Below are positions 32,215 to 42,999 of a DNA stretch of 64,000 bases, piece by piece. The notes beneath the pieces were generated by a model. It was not told where the DNA came from and searched no databases. It saw only the letters and a list, made by a program, of their open reading frames with translations. The position numbers and the translations under genes were made by a program. Position 1 is the stretch's first letter. Each line of letters begins with the position of its first letter. This DNA comes from Ascarosepion bandense (Eukaryota > Mollusca > Cephalopoda > Sepiida > Sepiidae), in assembly GCA_037127315.1 (NCBI GenBank), contig JBBBDQ010001184.1, positions 912,001 through 976,000 on the forward strand, written 5' to 3'.

Positions 32215-35200
32215 AATTGTTCTTTCTTCTTCTTTTGATCTTCATTTTTATTATAATTTTAGTTTATATGATTAAATTTCTTTTCATACTTTATTTCTTC
32301 GTTTCTTTATTTTTCAACATTGCTTTCCTGTATTTATTGTTCATTCTTTTTTTCTGCGTCTTTCATTCTTTTTTTGTATCTCCCATTCTTTCTTCCTTTG
32401 CTAAATATATTTTATTTCAGTTTTTGTTACTTCTTGTTGCTGTTTGATTGGTTTTTGTTTTTGTTTGTTATTTCTTGTGGCTGCTCGTATGCTCTTTCTG
32501 GTTGTTATTAGTTTCTTTTGTCCTTCCTTGTTCTTTCCTGCTGCTTGCTTGATTGTTTTTCTCGTTGCTGCGTGTATGCTTATCTTGTAACTGTTTGTCG
32601 TGTTATTTTCTGATGGCGTTTGTTTCTTGTTCTTATATTTTGTTCTTTCTTGTTGATTGTTTGTGTTTCATGTTGCGGCTGTGTTGTTTTTTATTCTGTT
32701 TGTTGTTTCTTTATTTTGTTTTGTTTCTTAATGCTGCCTGTTTGTTCCCTATTCTTATGCTGATTCTCTGTCGATTCATGTTCGTGTGTACTTTCATGTT
32801 GATTTTTATTTCTTATTGCAGGTTGTTTATTTAATGTTACTGTTTGTTATTTCATGTTGATTTTTTTGTTTCACTCCGTGTTTGTCCTTTCTTGTTGCCA
32901 ATTGTTTTTTGCTTTTATGTCGTTTTATTTTTGATTCTTTCTTGTTGCTCTTTTTTCTTGTGCTTTGTCTCTTCTCTCTTATTGCAGCATGATTGTTTGC
33001 TCTTTCTTGTTGCTGCTTCATTGTTTTTTCTTGTGTCTGATCTTTTGTCGCTGTTTTGTTCATACCTGCTGACGTTTGCACTTTCTTGGTCATTTTTTTG
33101 TTCTACCTTATTGCAGTTTGTTGGTTATTGCAGTGGTGTTCTTTCATGTTTGTGTTAATTGTTTTTACTTGTCGACTGCGTATTTGATCTTTCTTGTTGC
33201 AGCCCTATTTTTAATTGTCTGTTCGTTATTTTTTATGGTGTTGATTCTTTACCTTGCATTTGTATGTTTTGTTCTTTCTGGTTTCTGATTGTTATGGTCT
33301 TTCTTGTCGTGGCTTTTGTTTTGGCCCTTTTTTCCCTTTGTTCTTTTGTTTCTTTCTTCTTTCTCGCTAATATTTTTCACACATTCTTCTTTGTTTCTTT
33401 GTTCTTTTGTGTTGCTGTTTGTCATTCATTGTTCTTATTTGTTTTAGTCTTTTTATATTGATGCTTCTTTCTTTTATTGCTGTTTATTTGTATTGATCTT
33501 TCTTGCCGTTGTTTTTGTTCTTTCTTGTTGCTCTTTCTTATTTGTGGTTAGTTCTTGTGGATGTTTTTGTTCTTTCTTGTAGATGTTTGATTTTTTTTTT
33601 ATTGTTTTTGCGTTTTTCTTTGTTGCTTCTTGGTCGTTGCTGCATATTGGATTGTTTGTTCGTTCATCTTACTGCTTGTTTGCATTTCTCTTTCATGTGG
33701 CTCTTTCTTTTATCCCTTCTTTTTACATTCTTGTTGGTGTTTTTCTTTCCCTGTGGCTATATATCTGTTCTTGTTACAGTTGGTTAACATATTTGTTTGT
33801 TCTTATTTTATGTTTATGTTTGTTCATGTGAGCGTTTCGGTATTTGTTCTTGTTTGTTTTCTGTGCTTCTTTATTTATTTATGATGGTTGTTGAGGTTTT
33901 TTGGCAAATTGATACTTCTTCTTTATTGTTGCTGCGTGTTTGTTCTTCCTTGTTGCTGCTTGTTTGTGTTATTGTTTGTTGATTCATGTTGTTGGTTGAT
34001 TGTTCTTTCTTGTTTGTGTATGTTTGTTAACTCTTGTTTCTGCTTGATCGTTCTTTCTTGTCCGTGTCTGTTTGTTAACTTTTGTGTTCATTTTCTTGTT
34101 CTTTGTTGCTGCTTGTTTTCTTTAAGTTAGTTTTTGCTCTTTTTTGTTGATATTTGTTCTTTTTGTTGTTTGTTTTAATTTTTGTTTTTGGTTTTCTCTT
34201 TCCTCGTTGTTTTTTGTTTGTTTTGTTCTTTTTGATGCTCCTTGTTGGTTCAGTTATCCTTGTGTATATCTTTAGTATTTTTTCTTGTTGGTGTTTGTTT
34301 TTTTTAATCTTTTTCTTATTGTTTCTTTGTTTAATTTTCTTGTTACTTTCTTGTTCTTTCCTGTTGTTGCTTGTTCCTTTTTTGTTTATGGTGTTTGTAC
34401 TTTGTTTCCTATTACTGGTTGCTGATCTATTCTTTATTGGGGCTGATAGTCTTTTCTTGTTACAGTTTGTTTATTTTATCTTATTGTCGCTGTTTTTTGT
34501 TCTTGTTGCTGTTTGTGCTTTCTTTTTTATTTGTTTTTGTTTCTTTTTCTTTCTTGTTTTCATGCTTGTTAATGTTTTTTGTTTCACATTCCAGCATGAT
34601 TCTTTGATTATTCTTATCTTTTTTTTTTTTTTTTTTTGGCTTTCGTTCGTTTTTTTCAATTTATTTTTGCTTTTCTTGATGTTGTTTATTTTTCTTGAGG
34701 TTGTTTATTTGTTCGTTTTTTCTTCATACTCTGTTTTTTTTCATTTTGCTGTTTTTTATTTGCTGCTGTTTATTTCAGTTAATTATGTTTTTTTTCTTTT
34801 TTCTAGTTGCTGTTTGTTTTTTCATTTTGCTGTGTTTCTTCTTTCCTGATGCTTTTTGCTGCTGTTTATATTTTTTAAATTTTGTGACCGTTTGTTTCCT
34901 TATTCCTGATCGCTCTTTCTTTTGTTGCTACGTGATGGGCTCTTCCTTTTTCTCCCTGTTTGTACTTTCTTGTTGCTGTTTTCTCTTCTTGCTGTTTGGC
35001 TGTTTTGTTCTTTTTTTTGCTGATTGTTCTTGTTTCATGTTTGCTTTTCTTTGTTCTTATTTGCTTTTCTTTGTTCTTGTCACACTTTTTTTGTTTTGTT
35101 ACATTTGTTCGTTTTTGCTACTAGTTTAGTATTTATAATGCTCTCTCTTGTTTTTTCTTCTTCCTTGTCTTTTGTTTATTCTTCTTGCTGTTTGCTTGTC

Positions 35201-35935
35201 TGTTTCTTCTTGTTGCCGTATGTTTGCTCCTCTTTTTTCAGCCTTATTTTTCTTGTTTTTATTTGACCTCTTTCGATTTACTTATTATTTTATTTTTCTT
35301 GTTTTTCTCGCTTGTTGCTGTTAGTTTTATTTATGTTGCTGTTGGCTTATTCTTTGTTGGGTTTTTTTTCTTGTTTTTGTTTGTTCTTATTTGATGACCT
35401 TTCTTTTTCTTTCTTGTTGCTGTTATTTTTTTATGTAGATATTTCATTGTTGTTTCATTCTTGTTTCTCTTTGTTCTCCCTTTTGTTGCTGTTTTTCTCT
35501 TTTGTTGAGGCCTATTTTTCTATTTTGCTGACTTTTTTCTTGTTTCTTCATTCTGTTTTTATTCATTCTTGTTTTTGTCTGATAATTTACTCTTTGTTTT
35601 TCCTTTCTTTTTGCTGTTTGTTATATTCTTAATGCTTTCTTTCATTTACTGTAGCTATTCACTTTTTCTTGATACTGTTATTTGTTCTCTCTTCCTTTAT
35701 TTTATCTTGATGCTGCTTGTTTATTTTTTTGTTTCTGCTTGTATTTTTTTGTTTGTTGTTTTTTTATTGCTGCTTTTTGTTTTGTTTTGTTCTTTTTTTT
35801 TTTGCTGTGTCTGCTTGTTCGTTTCTTCTTAGTTTCTGCTTCCTTTTCCTTACTGGTTGTTTTTATTTTATTTTTGTTTCTACCGGTTTGTTTTTTGTCA
35901 TTGTTTATTTTGTTCTCCCAGCACATTTTATTTAC
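32215..35935 (+). repeat. 3.7 kb A-poor T/G-rich degenerate repeat inside the receptor intron
   Basis: The + strand is dominated by T with G and some C and has very few A. Variants of 'gttctttcttgttgctgtttg' recur irregularly at roughly 40-55 bp intervals (for example around 32930, 33500, 33565, 33945, 34000, 34053, 34950). Because stop codons need A, all three forward frames stay open for long stretches and yield Phe/Leu/Val/Cys-rich pseudo-proteins. I do not regard these as genes. A pure T run sits at 34618-34637. Confidence 0.85.
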
Positions 35936-36039
35936 ATAATTCGTGATGCACTGGCTGACATCTACATTAAAGATCATTGTTAAAGATGATGTTTTTCATA
36001 AACTGCACGTTCTTCCGACTACCTTCTCTTGCATTTCTC

Positions 36040-36225
36040 TCTGTGGTGTTACATAAAAATTGGCTTATGCATCAAATATTAATAATGACGAAGCCCTTCT
36101 TCAGCATGTCATGAAAGCCTGTGAAACCATTCCACACAGTGTTGGTGTATTTGAAAGGGCCCCGACGCTTGCACGTGTGTGCAGATACAAGAGGATCACA
36201 TTTTGAACATTTGTTAATAGTTGCT
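36040..36225 (+). pseudogene. DDE (IS630/mariner-like) transposase C-terminal relic
   Basis: The + strand reads 'NNDEALLQHVMKACETIPHS' then 'VGVFERAPTLARVC'. In a shifted frame 'SHFEHLL' follows at about 36195-36215. This block (helical segment, ERxxxSxxRR-type helix, GGHFEHLL end) is the C-terminus of some Tc1/mariner-superfamily transposases. The catalytic core is not found upstream, where the T-rich repeat begins. Truncated, frameshifted relic; superfamily assignment is tentative. Confidence 0.5.
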
Positions 36226-36964
36226 GAATTGAGGTAGAAAGTTGATTTTTGGCTGTGTATTTATGTATACGTTTTACCTTATTCAAGTGATTTTTAGATT
36301 GTATCTTGGACTGCACATGAAAAATGAATTCCAGTTTGTTTCCATTCCGGAGAAAAGATTTTTAATAGACATTTTCCTTTTATGCTCATTATTTTCTCTA
36401 TTTTAGGAAATAAACACTAATAGACAGAAACACACACACCTACCCCCCATATATATATATATTTGTGTGTGTGTGTGTATGGGCATGTTATTTAAGGTGG
36501 AGTGTTTTTATCAGTTCTAGCACCAAAGTCTGATATGTTCTAAATATAAGTTTACATTAGAAAATTGAAAGTATAATTTTGTAAGCTGGTCAACTAAATG
36601 TAATCTTGAATGATTCAGTCTCGGTACTTACTTACGCGGTGTTTCTTTATTTTGAATTATATATATTTTGAAAATAGTATTTTGCATATATTTTGAATAT
36701 GTGATGTTTGTATAATAATAGTTTCTAGGTTTTGTGAGTTTCCATGCACTGGCGGTTGTAGAATATTTTGGCACTATCCACTAATATTTGTCTCATGTCA
36801 GTAGTTTATTTTTGTTGTTTGTGATATTCATGTAGATATGTGCACGAATTTTACAGTTTCGAGAAACTGTGATGCATCTGTGTCCAACATAAGAATTTAA
36901 TGCCTTCATTTGTTATTAATAGTCGTAATCTCTCAGAAGGTCTGAGAATTTATAAATTTTGTGT

Positions 36965-37181
36965 GTCATTCTGGATTTCTACTTGCGCATAAGTGAATAT
37001 AACGAATGGAAGTGAAACTCAGTCCTACTATAAAAAATCCCGAGTGTCATTACACCTCTTTCATATATAGTTTTTACAGCAACTGGTATTCAAAAGCGGT
37101 CATCCATCAACGTAGTTACAAAGCTCAACGTTACTTAACTTCGGTGGTCTTATGTGAACCAGTGTTGTGTGATTATAAACC
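36965..37181 (-). mobile_element. Composite 5S-rRNA/tRNA-headed SINE, copy 2
   Basis: On the minus strand, bases from 37181 down to about 37072 align with nearly all of 5S rRNA. They include 'accaccgaagttaagtaacg' and 'gttgatggatgaccgc' followed by 'gaatacc.gttgctgta'. The tRNA-like part follows, with A-box-like 'gaggtgtaatgac' and B-box-like 'gagtttcacttcc'. Then comes the body start 'ttatattcacttatgcgcaa' to about 36965. The right part of the body is missing or diverged. The preserved 5S promoter core makes this the clearest of the three copies. Confidence 0.8.
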
Positions 37182-38306
37182 TAGTATCTAATATGAGATA
37201 TTTTAATAAAAAGTGCGAGTGTCATACAAGCAAATTCCAGTAGTTGTATTATTTCAGTTAATTTTAACAAGTATCTTTTCTAATGCAAACAAGAGTTTCA
37301 ACATGCATCTATGCATAGAATGTATGCATGTTAAACATCAGTTTCAATTCTAAAAATGAACATATTCAAGTATTGGAACGATGTTTGATAAAGCTTGAAA
37401 AGAACATGTCAATAAAAAAAGGTAGTTTTATTTTTTTTTTCATTTCAGTTTCATGAAGCCATCAGGAGAGGTAGTGTTGACTTGGTTATATTACTAAAGC
37501 AAATGTTGAGGCCATCTTATTTAAAAACCGTATGAAATCAATTGAACGTACAGGAAACTGGTAACAATAATATAATTGTTGTTTGTTAGAATTATAATTT
37601 CTGGTGGAATGATTACAAAAGAAAGTAATTTTCTTTCGAACAGGCATATGATATTTTTGTAATCAAAATAATGATGAATGTTTGTCTTGTTCTTTCTGAA
37701 GTGTGTGCAGTTTGAAATTTGGCGTTCATTAAACATTTTGTGATTTTGTGTTTTTAATTGACAGGAAACGATGAGTGAATAATAATTTTTCCAATCGAGT
37801 TTCTTAAGAGGAAACATGTCAGATTGGTGTCTTTTCAATATTCTTGTGATGTTGGACTTAAAAAGCTTCATATTCAAAAATGTTGAGTGACTTTTCGTGC
37901 ATGACCTCAAAGCTTTATTGTAAATAAAAATGATATAGTTAAGAATTTAGCTTGCAAACCACAGATTAATAAAAGTTTCTTAATCTATCTCAGCTTCGGC
38001 AATCCTATTTGGGATTATATCTTAAATTCTGGGATAAGTTTTGTTTCGTCTGATTAGGTTACTTGTGCTTTCGTATTTAATTATCTCAGGTAGGGTTGAA
38101 AATAAAGCTTGGAGCTTGATTTTCAGTAACGTACCTGGTTAAATGGGAAATATTTTTAATATCACTTGCCTTTCTCTTTTAATTTTTACTGGAAATGGAT
38201 TTCTTTAATACTTTTTAATCTAATATATACATGTTACTTCCTATATAATTTTTCATAGATTTGATAACTTTCACTTAAAAGCTATAAAGATCTTGGTGAT
38301 ATATTT

Positions 38307-38620
38307 GTTTACGATCGCATCACGTTAAAAATCACTTCCTGTACGATAATGGAAGTTAATCAAAATCGGTAGCGGTCAGTACGTAGATGAATGACTGATT
38401 GGTAACCTTAAATGTACGTGTGGTCTAATCAATATTATCTCGGCAGTGTTAATCGCAAAACCGATTTTCAAATCTCGTTAGACTCGTCATATTCACTTAT
38501 CAGCAAATGCCATTGAGAAATATAGTAATCTACCTCTTCTACACTTAGCTATGGGTTAAGTAGTAATATTTGTATCACTAAGCCATTATTATCTCGAAGA
38601 AAACAATCTCTTGTAATTTA
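38307..38620 (+). mobile_element. Composite 5S-rRNA/tRNA-headed SINE, copy 3
   Basis: Starts 'gtttacgatcgcatcacgtt', matching the 5S rRNA 5' end (GTCTACGACCATACCACGTT). It continues through 'ggaagttaatcaaaatcgg' and 'acgtagatgaatgactga' to about 38425. The tRNA-like part has A-box-like 'tggtctaatcaat' and B-box-like 'gattttcaaatctcg'. The body runs on with 'catattcacttatcagcaaat' and 'tagctatgggttaagtag', matching the tRNA-headed SINE body. It ends before the 3' palindrome region. Confidence 0.75.
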
Positions 38621-39820
38621 AAACTATTTTCTGACATAAAATAATCTGCAGACCGTTCATAAACCACAGAAAACGATTCAATCAATTATTCAATCAATCT
38701 ATCAATATATCAGTTTCCAACTGTGAATATTTGAAGAAACACAAACACACACTATATATAAGATTTAACGGGTATCTGAGTACACGAAGCAATAGTAAGA
38801 TTCAGTTTAGTCTTGGTTCATTTTTAGTAGTGACCAAATCACAGATTCATAGACATTGAATGTTCCGAACAGCAGTTAAATGTGTCAACTATAATATGAC
38901 CCTAACATTGATAAGTTACGAAATTTTAAAGATGTCATTTTTACTAATAGCTGTCATATATTTGTTACTTGAGGAAACAGACTCTGGTGGAAGTATCTTC
39001 GACCACTATAGTTTTGACTTCATGACTAGGGTCATCAATTATCTGTCCTATCATAATTTGCATTTCTCAAACGTCTAATCAACAACCTCATTCAATTATA
39101 CCACTACTCTGAATGGCTCTTGGCCTTGTATTGGATGAACGTTTATTAAATACATTCATATAGAAACCACTTGACTATACAGACTCTGAAGTGTCCTTGA
39201 TACTGGTAAAAACATTCCAATCAAGTCAATTTTAGTGCCGAAGCAGCTTTTTAATTAATAGCTCCTTTTTCCCTGGGAGTCGTATCAAACAAGAAGTAGA
39301 CAACTTTGTGCGCCCTATTGTTTAAACCTTAGCCTTATTCATATATTTCTTATGAATTATTGTGTTAATTTTACGGGAACAAAATTCGAAGGGCTATTAG
39401 AATTCGACACGCTAATCTCAATTTTTGTAACCAATCTTAACAGTTAGTGACGTCAACGGGAAACCACTCCACAATCTTCCCCAGTAAAACATAGCAATTC
39501 ACAGATAACAAAATAAAGAAATTTGTGGCGAGTCTTAATCGTATAAAGGGGCATAGAAATTTATTTTTTTATATTATATACAGCTCTCCACAAATATGTT
39601 TTACTGTAGGGAGATAATTTTAATGCCAATATTAAAATATTTGAAGTATTAGGTCATATTATTCTTTCTTATGCTACAAAGGATAACATAACGGTATTAT
39701 AAAAAATTGGTTATAGGGCGAATCCGTTTAAATACCATGAAACTTATGTAACTGTAGTTAAATATAGTGTCTCTATTTCAGTTTTCTTTTCATGTTTTCT
39801 TTTTTTTTTTTATTCCACAG

Positions 39821-39998
39821 CTTTACGTTACATTACTTGCCGTCTCACTCTTTATTATTCCGGCTGTCATCATCATCGTTTGTTATACAACCATTGTCTA
39901 TGTAATCTGGAAAAATAGTCACCTACTCATGCCATCACCGGACGGTAGTACAAAAAGCAGTAAACGAAACAAAACCAAGAACTATATTCGGCCAACAG
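39821..39998 (+). CDS. Neuropeptide GPCR exon (TM5 / ICL3), CCAP/NPS receptor-like
   Basis: This 178 bp exon lies between 'ttccacag' and the donor 'gtttgt' at 39999. It encodes 'LYVTLLAVSLFIIPAVIIIV' followed by 'CYTTIVYVIWKNS', i.e. TM5 with the class A Pro and the conserved Tyr. A basic, Ser-rich start of the third intracellular loop follows ('SSKRNKTKNYIRPT'). It begins at phase 0, exactly matching the end of the exon at 32202, so the join keeps the frame ('WHWM' then 'LYVT'). It ends one base into a codon. 'IxxCYxxIVxxIW' is close to the CCAP/NPS receptor pattern. The next exon (ICL3-TM6-TM7) was not found to the right within the window. Confidence 0.85.
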
Positions 39999-41056
39999 GT
40001 TTGTATTTCACATTTTCTCTTTCATATAAATCTATTTTCAAATGTATCCATATCTGTTGTCAAAAACAGCTCTAGTCGTATGATACGTATTGGAAACGTC
40101 AAACAGATAAAAAGTACCTGAATAATGTAATAATAGCAGACGATGGTTAATGCGAATCAGAAATCTGAAGACGAATAGAAATAGCCAAACAAATTTTATA
40201 AAGGTAAGCAAAGTAGTAAAATATACAACAATATAAATACATACAAAAAATCTGAATGTGAGATCTAATATTCCACATGCTAACGGAAATTGGATAACTT
40301 ACTTAAAAGTAAAGGTGATACTTGGAGGGACCAAGATGGGGTTCTACTGATGAATGATAAAATCCCAATAAGAGAATATATGAGCAAAGACGAAATATTA
40401 ACAAAAAATATTAGGAAACTTATAGATAAACAGTTAAAATTTATAGGTCATCTATTGTGAAAACAGAGCTCCGAAAATTTTATAAACACGTGATATAATG
40501 CAGACAAGAATGGAAGTTGGGAAACAACTAGTAAGCTACTTCTTGAGTTTGTGTGAATAGATAAAAGAACAGAGGGGAAAAAGAGTAGAGATGTATAAAA
40601 GATTTATGCTCTATGGAAGTGTCGTGATTGCCCACTTCCTAAAAATAAATATTCAGCATTTCTTTTATCTAAAATTTGGCTACTAGAAATATAAAATTAA
40701 AAGAAATTTAACTATTTCTTACGTAAAGACGATGTATATGTAGGTTGAATTTCGATGTTTTCTAGGGGCTTATGATTGAGCGATTTCGTCTATGTCTCAG
40801 TTTTACCCATATTCAAGTATTTTAAATTTTGGCGCAGCCAACATGATAAGTATCACGAATTGTAACTGAGAAACTAGATTCTTCATTGGTTAAAATTGTC
40901 GTGAGCTGTTAAATATGTCCAACGGCTGTTTAACTTTAAAGATGATTTTAGTATCGGATTGTTCTGCATATTATAAATATAATCTCTAATATATGTCCTT
41001 ACCATTAATAATATATCCACTTTTTACGAGTAGTTGACTTTTTTTTTCTTTTTTTT
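39999..41056. other. Probable intron 3' of the TM5 exon; no recognisable feature
   Basis: Non-coding, AT-rich. No exon for TM6/TM7 is recognisable here. Confidence 0.4.
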
Positions 41057-41378
41057 TAATCATATCACCCCGAGCAAGGCGGTAACGCCACTGATGCGCA
41101 GGGGGCTACGTAAGGGTAAAAAGAATGGAAAAGAGAAAGCCGGAAACCACATCCTAAACAGGAAACAAGGGATGAGCCTCTTCACCTGTTCAATAGATGT
41201 GGGTGGAGTGTGAACCGGGCGATAGTTTAGTCTATCTACTCCAATTGAAAAAAAAAGAATAATAAAGGAAAAGAGTGAAAAGATTGGAAAAGAGAAAACC
41301 GGAAACCGCATCCTAAACAGGAAACAAGGGATGAGCCTCTTCACCTGTTCAATAGATGTGGGTGGAGTGTGAACCGGG
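41057..41378 (-). repeat. Jockey/CR1-type LINE 3' tail with a 159 bp tandem duplication
   Basis: The tail signature 'caccccgagcaaggcggtaa...gatgcgcagggggctac' lies at 41063-41110. The segment starting 'ggaaaagagaaagccggaaacc' (about 41126) is repeated almost identically from about 41285. The period is 159 bp ('ccggaaacc' at 41140 and 41299). The two units are nearly identical, so the duplication is recent. Confidence 0.8.
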
Positions 41379-42070
41379 TTGTGTTGTTGAATAATATATT
41401 GTTAAGTGATAATTGTTAAGCATACGGAATGTGGTATTTTTCGCGCGGTGTCAGCCAGTTAAATTAGTAATTGTGTATCCTACTTATAAAATTGATGCAT
41501 GCACACCATAGGAAATGCAATTTACTGAATAGAAGCTGCATTCGTAGATAATAATAGTGTAATTTATTGTTTTCTATTGCCTGGGTTAGTAATGATGACG
41601 AGTTTTTTCAAGTTTTCTGCAGTATATTTTTACTATTATATATTTATCAACTGAAATTGTGCATTTGCATATACTGCTTTTAATGACTGCTTCGTTAAAA
41701 TTTAGTTCATTTGGTGATAATAAAATAGGTTTATTGGGATAGTGATTTTATTGCTTTATGTAGTTGTCGTAGAGATTTTTTAATAGTTTAATTTGCTTGG
41801 TGGTAATAGGTATACTTGAAAATTACCGAAACCATGAGTTGAAAACTTGTTAACTAACATCTGACCCAAAGATATGCTTTTATCTACGTATAAAAAAATT
41901 ACCGATATATATATAATCTCTAATAAAATATGTATCAATACAAAGTATATATACATATATATTATGAAATAGAGTTCTTAGATATTTTATATTAATGGGC
42001 GATAGCGCTCATCCTCAGGATTATAGCATGCCTAAATATAATGAACTAAATATTGCGTTTTAGGATGTAA
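41379..42070. other. No recognisable feature
   Basis: AT-rich DNA without coding similarity. Confidence 0.4.
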
Positions 42071-42071
<1 letters not shown>

Positions 42072-42109
<38 letters not shown>

Positions 42110-42111
42110 AT

Positions 42112-42144
<33 letters not shown>
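42072..42144. repeat. (AC)n(AT)n compound microsatellite
   Basis: About 24 AC units with interruptions, then about 12 AT units. Confidence 0.95.
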
Positions 42145-42999
42145 CGCAGAACATCTATATGTAGAAACCATATATGTATGTACAAGAGAACAAATTTTAG
42201 TACCTTGAAATAAAAAAAGTCGCGGAACCGTTCGAAATACGGTTGGATTCGGTTCAGTGAATGTTTGCACAAATTGTTAAGAATCCATCACTTCCCGACA
42301 CCCCACTAATAATTAAAAAGCAGCAAATTCTGAGTTATCTACACCTGGTTGGCAACTAGTCTACGAAAGAGGTAACTCTTTATTCAATATTCAAAATCCT
42401 ATATAACCCTGACTAAGCAAATGCTGTATGGTCATCGAAACGCTATGTCTGTGATTTTCGACTGTGAGGAAATTATAAATATATAGATAACATAAACACT
42501 TTCTTTTATTTACATACGCTCCTTTCTTGCTATTTCTTTTCTTTCATAAATTATATTGTTTTATTATTATTATTCTAGACATATATATATATATATTGTT
42601 TGAAATATATTACTGGCAGTTAACGTGGTGTTGTAAATCTGAATGTCATATCTCCTCTGTTTTGCAGACAGTTATTGAAAACACTCAAAATTTGCTCAGC
42701 ACACATACAATTTTGGCTCCTAATTAAATTTCTACATTCTTTCTCAGAAACCCATTAAGACAGGCTCCGAGTTTCACTTGCTAAATACTGGCGTTTGATT
42801 GGTATGTAAATTGAAGCGTTATGTTCTTGCCTACGACCGACAGTCAGACCGGAAACTAACAAGACATATTTATTCTTTCCTAATACATGTATGTGAGAAT
42901 ATTTAGGAGCGAATGGCAACCCTAAGAACCATACCCAGAGACCAAAAATGAGAAATCTAACAAGCCTACGTGAAATTTAAATAAAAATTAACCGAATAA

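Larger units (their letters stand above)
32203..39820 (+). other. Receptor intron (7.6 kb)
   Basis: GT donor at 32203 ('gtaagtta') and AG acceptor at 39819-39820, preceded by a T-rich tract and 'tattccacag'. It contains the T/G-rich repeat, a DDE transposase relic and two composite SINEs. Bases about 36231-36964, 37182-38306 and 38621-39820 show nothing else I can identify. Confidence 0.75.

Noticed and set aside
32190..35983. Many long open frames of 60-230 codons rich in Phe, Leu, Val and Cys, looking like membrane proteins
   Set aside because: The + strand is nearly free of A, so stop codons cannot form in any forward frame. The frames overlap in all phases and share no start context. They lie inside a GPCR intron.
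37047..37181. A functional 5S rRNA gene
   Set aside because: The match has many substitutions in helices and is joined to a tRNA-like part and SINE body. It is a retroposed derivative.
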